The notes under the pieces were generated by a model. That model did not search any database and was not told the DNA's origin. It was given only the letters and a program-made list of their open reading frames with translations. A stretch of 64,000 bases of DNA from CAWATZ01 sp963784995 (GTDB taxonomy: Bacteria > Planctomycetota > Planctomycetia > Gemmatales > Gemmataceae). The DNA lies in the NCBI GenBank assembly GCA_963784995.1, contig CAWATZ010000014.1, positions 124,001 through 188,000 of the forward strand. Direction: 5' to 3'. Below are positions 60,703 through 64,000 of the stretch, in pieces (the stretch's first letter is position 1; each line of letters opens with the position of its first letter). A program made the translations under genes and the position numbers.

Positions 60703-61220
60703 CGGCACGCGGCCGAGCGCTCCACGTCCTCGCTGCCCGAAAACCAACACCTGCTGCCAGGGAACCAGGCAAACCCATCCTGTTCGCAGCGAACCAGCTG
60801 GGTTGGTCGCTGGCACAACTTCTGTTTCTCCTTGCACTTCCGCAGTAGGCTCGTTTGTTGGGAGATTCTGGCACAGCAGTTGCTCCTAACACTTTCACCT
60901 CCCCGCTTTCTGGACAGGAGCCTGCCTGGAAATCCAACCCGCCAACAGGAACGGAGTGTCTGTTCCTGGTTCCCTCTCTATTTCAGGACGATTGGCCCTT
61001 GCAGGAAGAGCGTGCCCTTGAAGATCCTCATGGATTATTCATGGGCTCAACATCCAAAACGCGCAGGGGCCTGACATAATTCCCTGCAAGCACCTCCCGG
61101 ACCCCGGCGCCGCCAGGCCGGTGGTACACGTGCTTCACAACCTGCCCTCTCCGCACTCACCCCTGGCCTACCTGAGTGCGGCTAACCGGTTTCCCTTGTG
61201 CGTCCACAGGAGTTTCACCG
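60703..61220. other. Intergenic region with no recognised gene
   Basis: This 518-base gap holds only short frames without family likeness. A small inverted pair, CCGCACTCA (about 61158) and TGAGTGCGG (about 61174), lies shortly before the next gene and may be part of its control region. Base composition is slightly richer in A+T than in the genes. Confidence 0.45.
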
Positions 61221-61706
61221 ATGTCAATCGGAAGTCGTTTTGTTTTGTTCGTGGTCCTTGTGATGGCCGGTCTGGTCTGTTCTCTGCCGACCCGGCTGGC
61301 CCGGGAAATGGATGGATGGTTCGGCTTGCCGCAGGCTCGCAGCATCGAAGCGTTGAGGCAAACCGAGGAAGACCTGGAGCGGAAAATGGAGTTGATCCTG
61401 AGCCGCATCCAGGCCAGGGAAGGGGTGATCGAGGACTTGCTTCAGGATCGGATTTCCTTCGCGGAAGCGGTTGTTGCCTTCCTGACAATCAGCAATCGGT
61501 ATCCGTGCTTCGCCGTCGATTTTTCCCCTTTCCCGGGAAAGACTCCCGAGGAACGTGCCGCTCAGCACGTGATGCAGTGGGTCCGGGTGGCCTTGCAGAG
61601 GCATTACTCCGTCAGCAGTCCAACCCGGTTTGAGAGTCTGGAACGCGAAATGCAAGAGTGGCTCTGCCAGTCGGACGGCGCATTCGTGCCGACTCATCTT
61701 CGGTAA
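61221..61706 (+). CDS. Small membrane-anchored or exported protein
   Basis: A 161-residue protein of unknown function. It has an N-terminal signal or anchor (MSIGSRFVLFVVLVMAGLVC) and a helical body with 'RQTEEDLERKMELILSRIQA', a coiled-coil-like segment, and 'ISFAEAVVAFLTISNRYPCF'. The ATG follows AGGAG at 8 bases. Similar small proteins are often repeated in planctomycete genomes. Its end overlaps the end of the convergent SGNH-like gene by 13 bases. Confidence 0.7.
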   Translation: MSIGSRFVLFVVLVMAGLVCSLPTRLAREMDGWFGLPQARSIEALRQTEEDLERKMELILSRIQAREGVIEDLLQDRISFAEAVVAFLTISNRYPCFAVDFSPFPGKTPEERAAQHVMQWVRVALQRHYSVSSPTRFESLEREMQEWLCQSDGAFVPTHLR

Positions 61707-62824
61707 GATTCGTCGCTGCCCTTTGGAGTGGTGATTGGTTGATCCTGTTTCAGAGGCGCCAGGACGTGGTAGGCAAGCAACCGGCTGAAGTAGACGCGAC
61801 CCTCGGCGCCGAGATGATGATTGTCCAGAAAGTGGCCGTCCTGCATCCAGTCCCGGCAATCGGCAAAGCGGCAGGAGTATTTCTGGACCAGGCCGGCCAG
61901 ATAGGCCTGAAACTGCTGTTCGATGGCCGGGGTGCAGGTTTGCCGATGAGGGCTCGAGACCGGAGCAGCCAGCAGAAGGACCCGGACATGCCGCTGCTGG
62001 CAGAGTTGCAGGGTCCGTTCCAGGGCCGCGGGGGAGTTGCCGGCGATGCGGAAATGAGCGAGCCAGCGTCCCACCTGGCGATCCGTGGTCAGCTGAATCA
62101 GTTTGCGGAGTTTCGCCGACACGGACCGATGCGGCGGCCTCAGCACCTGGTCCCAATCGGTCACGTCTTTGGAGTAGTCCCAGGGGGGCGGAGTCCGGAC
62201 TGCTGCCGCCCGTTCCGTGTTGTCCCCACGTGTTCCGGGGACCGGGGACAGGCTGAACAGGTTGACGTTGCACGCGCGGAGGATCTGATCGCGATGCAGA
62301 TAGGGAGCAAACAGCCGGGCGGAGAGGAAGCGCATGCCTTGACCCGACCAGACGGTCTGGATCAGATAACCCGGAACGTGTTCCCAGCGCAGTTGCCGGC
62401 GGACGTGGATGCCGAGCCATTCGTGGTACTCATTGAGCGTCTCGGGACTGATCTCCAGGACCACCCATTCAGGCCGGACGCCTTTGCGGAACAGCTGGGT
62501 GAGCAGGAACTCGGCCGTGATCGGGTCGCCGGCCGGGACCGAGGCGTTCAGGACGGGATAGGGCCCGGGCAACCGGCAGCGCTTTTGCACCAGGGCGGCC
62601 GCTTCTTCCTGGTCGATCCCGCACTGGAAGCGGGAACTGCCCAGGAAGACAATCCGCGGCGCCGGCGTCATCGCCAGGGCGCTCAGCACGTCGGCGAAGC
62701 TGGGAAAGCGCAGCACCGGCCAGCAGTAATCGAGCAGCAAACCACCCAGCACCTGCACGGCCAGGAAACAACTCAGACCACAGACCAGCACCGTTCGTGA
62801 GCGACGATCGCTTCGCCTTGCCAT
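61694..62824 (-). CDS. SGNH-like membrane-anchored protein (paralogue 2)
   Basis: A 376-residue protein. One membrane segment near the N-terminus (about 11-32, VLVCGLSCFLAVQVLGGLLL) anchors it. 'RIVFLGSSRFQCGIDQEEAA' (about 60-79) places a serine in an SGNH block I-like GSS motif, and 'DGHFLDNHHLGAEGRVYFSR' (about 332-351) places an Asp/His pair in block V. This fits AlgJ/AlgX/DltD-like acetyltransferase partners. The start has AGGAG at 5 bases. It follows its paralogue by 2 bases and lies beside a probable MBOAT gene, so polymer O-acetylation is likely. Confidence 0.72.
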   Translation of the reverse strand: MARRSDRRSRTVLVCGLSCFLAVQVLGGLLLDYCWPVLRFPSFADVLSALAMTPAPRIVFLGSSRFQCGIDQEEAAALVQKRCRLPGPYPVLNASVPAGDPITAEFLLTQLFRKGVRPEWVVLEISPETLNEYHEWLGIHVRRQLRWEHVPGYLIQTVWSGQGMRFLSARLFAPYLHRDQILRACNVNLFSLSPVPGTRGDNTERAAAVRTPPPWDYSKDVTDWDQVLRPPHRSVSAKLRKLIQLTTDRQVGRWLAHFRIAGNSPAALERTLQLCQQRHVRVLLLAAPVSSPHRQTCTPAIEQQFQAYLAGLVQKYSCRFADCRDWMQDGHFLDNHHLGAEGRVYFSRLLAYHVLAPLKQDQPITTPKGSDESYRR

Positions 62825-62826
62825 GG

Positions 62827-63948
62827 CTACTCCTCGGTCCTCCGCGTTGCCTTCCATCCTGCATCGTTCAAGCGCGGCACCAGCACGCGCCAGGCCAGCA
62901 TCCGGCTGAAAGCCAGCCGCCCTTCGATGCTGAGATGGTGATTGTCATAGAACAGTTCGTCCGGCATCCAGTCCCGGCAGCAAACAAAAGGACAATGGTA
63001 GTTCCGGCACAGCCGGTCCACACAGGCCCGGTAGGCCGACTCGATTGCCGGGGTGTACAAGTGACGATGCGGTTCGGTCACGGGGATGCCGACCAGGAGG
63101 ACGTTGATCCCCAGGCTGCGGCATTCGCCCAGGATGCGCTCCAGGGCGGCGACGTTTGGCCCGCCCTCGGGCCGATAATCGCGCAGCCAGCGCGACGGCA
63201 CCGTGAACTGGACCGATTTCTCGAAGTGGGCACGCTGCTGGGGACTGAGTGGTTCCCGGTGGGGCAGCCGCAGCAACTCCTGCGGATCGAGCGCTTCCGG
63301 CGGCGGCCCCTCGTTCGCACCGGCCCCAGGAGCAAGCCGGTCAATGACGTCCCAGCGGCGCACCGGGTCGGGACCGAGGCCCACGGCGTGGAGCAGCGTG
63401 GTGCGGTAGTAGAACAGGGGCATCAGTCGCAGCCCCAGTGTCTTGACAGTCAAGCCGGTTTTCCAGATCTGGCGGGCCCAGAAAGGCAGGTCTTGCCAGC
63501 GCAGAAACTGAAGCAGGTGATGGTTGAGCCATTCCGTGTGCCGGCTCAGCGTCTCGGGGCTGACCTCGACGATCAGCCAGCGGGGCCGGACACCCGCCTT
63601 GCGGAGCAAACCGAACACGTGCTCCATCGCGACCTGATCACCGGCCAGGGTCGCCGCATTGAGGACGGTCCAGGTCTGGCTCGGCCGGCACTGGCTCCGC
63701 AGCACCCGGCGGACCTCGGTGCTGCTGATCCCTTCCACGAAACGCGAACTGCCCAGGAAGACCATGTCGATGGCCTCCGGCCGCTCCGGCAGCGATTGCA
63801 AGACGTGCTTGGCCTGGTGGAAGCGGTACAGCGGAAAGACCTGGTCGAGCAGCAGGCCGGAGACCAGCTGGACGGCGACAACCAGACCCAGCGCCCAGCA
63901 AAGCACCTTCCGCGCACGTGTCTGCGGCGCGTGCCGAGTTCGGGTCAT
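62827..63948 (-). CDS. SGNH-like membrane-anchored protein (paralogue 1)
   Basis: A 373-residue protein similar to the next gene over its whole length. The anchor is at about 14-34 (VLCWALGLVVAVQLVSGLLL). 'IDMVFLGSSRFVEGISSTEV' (about 60-79) and 'DELFYDNHHLSIEGRLAFSR' (about 331-350) hold the putative catalytic Ser and Asp/His. 'PRWLIVEVSPETLSRHTEWL' is shared with the paralogue. It starts 14 bases after the stop of the MBOAT-type gene. The two copies may have different substrates. Confidence 0.75.
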   Translation of the reverse strand: MTRTRHAPQTRARKVLCWALGLVVAVQLVSGLLLDQVFPLYRFHQAKHVLQSLPERPEAIDMVFLGSSRFVEGISSTEVRRVLRSQCRPSQTWTVLNAATLAGDQVAMEHVFGLLRKAGVRPRWLIVEVSPETLSRHTEWLNHHLLQFLRWQDLPFWARQIWKTGLTVKTLGLRLMPLFYYRTTLLHAVGLGPDPVRRWDVIDRLAPGAGANEGPPPEALDPQELLRLPHREPLSPQQRAHFEKSVQFTVPSRWLRDYRPEGGPNVAALERILGECRSLGINVLLVGIPVTEPHRHLYTPAIESAYRACVDRLCRNYHCPFVCCRDWMPDELFYDNHHLSIEGRLAFSRMLAWRVLVPRLNDAGWKATRRTEE

Positions 63949-63962
63949 GGTTCCCTCGGTCC

Positions 63963-64000
63963 TCAGAACTGGAAGTAAATGAAGCCCTTGCCATCCTGGG
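63963..64000 (-). CDS. Probable MBOAT O-acyltransferase (last 11 codons only)
   Basis: Only the last residues, QDGKGFIYFQF, and the TGA stop are inside the window. The ending FIYFQF is typical of AlgI-like MBOAT proteins, and the two following SGNH-like genes are the usual partners. The call rests on this short end and on context. Confidence 0.45.
   Translation of the reverse strand, partial: QDGKGFIYFQF

Overview
The window looks like chromosomal DNA from a planctomycete, most likely of the Gemmata/Gemmataceae type. Base composition is G+C-rich. The gene families point the same way: leucine-rich-repeat (LRR) proteins that begin with a short MTPEQAF...ADWL...GDPRGEF companion domain, two DUF1559 proteins, a DUF1501 protein, a Ser/Thr kinase with a WD40-like tail, BNR/PDZ secreted proteins and PPC-type exported proteins. 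No rRNA, tRNA, CRISPR array or complete insertion sequence was recognised by eye. The organism is inferred, not identified by a search.

Layout. 1-5.2 kb: a DUF58/MoxR pair (minus), then a STAS protein, a kinase-WD40 protein and a small exported CxxCH protein (plus). 5.3-9.7 kb: three tandem LRR paralogues (minus). 9.9-16.8 kb (minus): a zinc-ribbon membrane protein, a CheW/MCP pair, an M24-like protein and ribBA. 16.9-21.5 kb: inositol-3-phosphate synthase, a small protein/HEPN-like pair, a fourth LRR protein and an Rpn-type nuclease. 21.7-31.8 kb (minus): a large BNR/PDZ exported protein, a frameshifted PPC-type protein, and an operon of ECF sigma factor, putative anti-sigma factor, exported protein and DUF1559-like protein. 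31.8-41.8 kb (plus): an orphan pxpB, then a tight seven-gene operon. 41.9-50 kb: an accessory stretch with HEAT, PARG-like, zinc-ribbon, SET, SUKH, carbonic-anhydrase-like, broken Rpn-like and DUF1501 genes plus repeats. 50.4-53.8 kb (minus): RDD, lipoprotein, DUF1559 and ABC ATPase. 53.9-60.7 kb (plus): hemF, a surface-glycan-type group (GT2, polytopic protein, two methyltransferases) and a CoA-transferase subunit. 61-64 kb: a small exported protein and two SGNH-like proteins beside the C-terminus of a probable MBOAT acyltransferase.

The best candidate for an undescribed system is the operon at 32.6-41.8 kb. It holds a fatty acid desaturase, a CDP-archaeol-synthase-like protein, a PEP-synthase-like phosphotransferase, a UbiA-like protein, a methyltransferase, a PlsC-type acyltransferase, and a thioester-reductase-like SDR fused to an aminoglycoside/choline-kinase-like domain. 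A role in unusual membrane or ether lipids is inference only.

Two patterns run through the window. Many intergenic spaces carry long, nearly perfect inverted repeats of several sequence families, and one such repeat sits in frame inside a coding region. At least nine reading-frame breaks interrupt otherwise well-conserved genes, including hemF, which suggests indel errors in the assembly at least as much as real decay.
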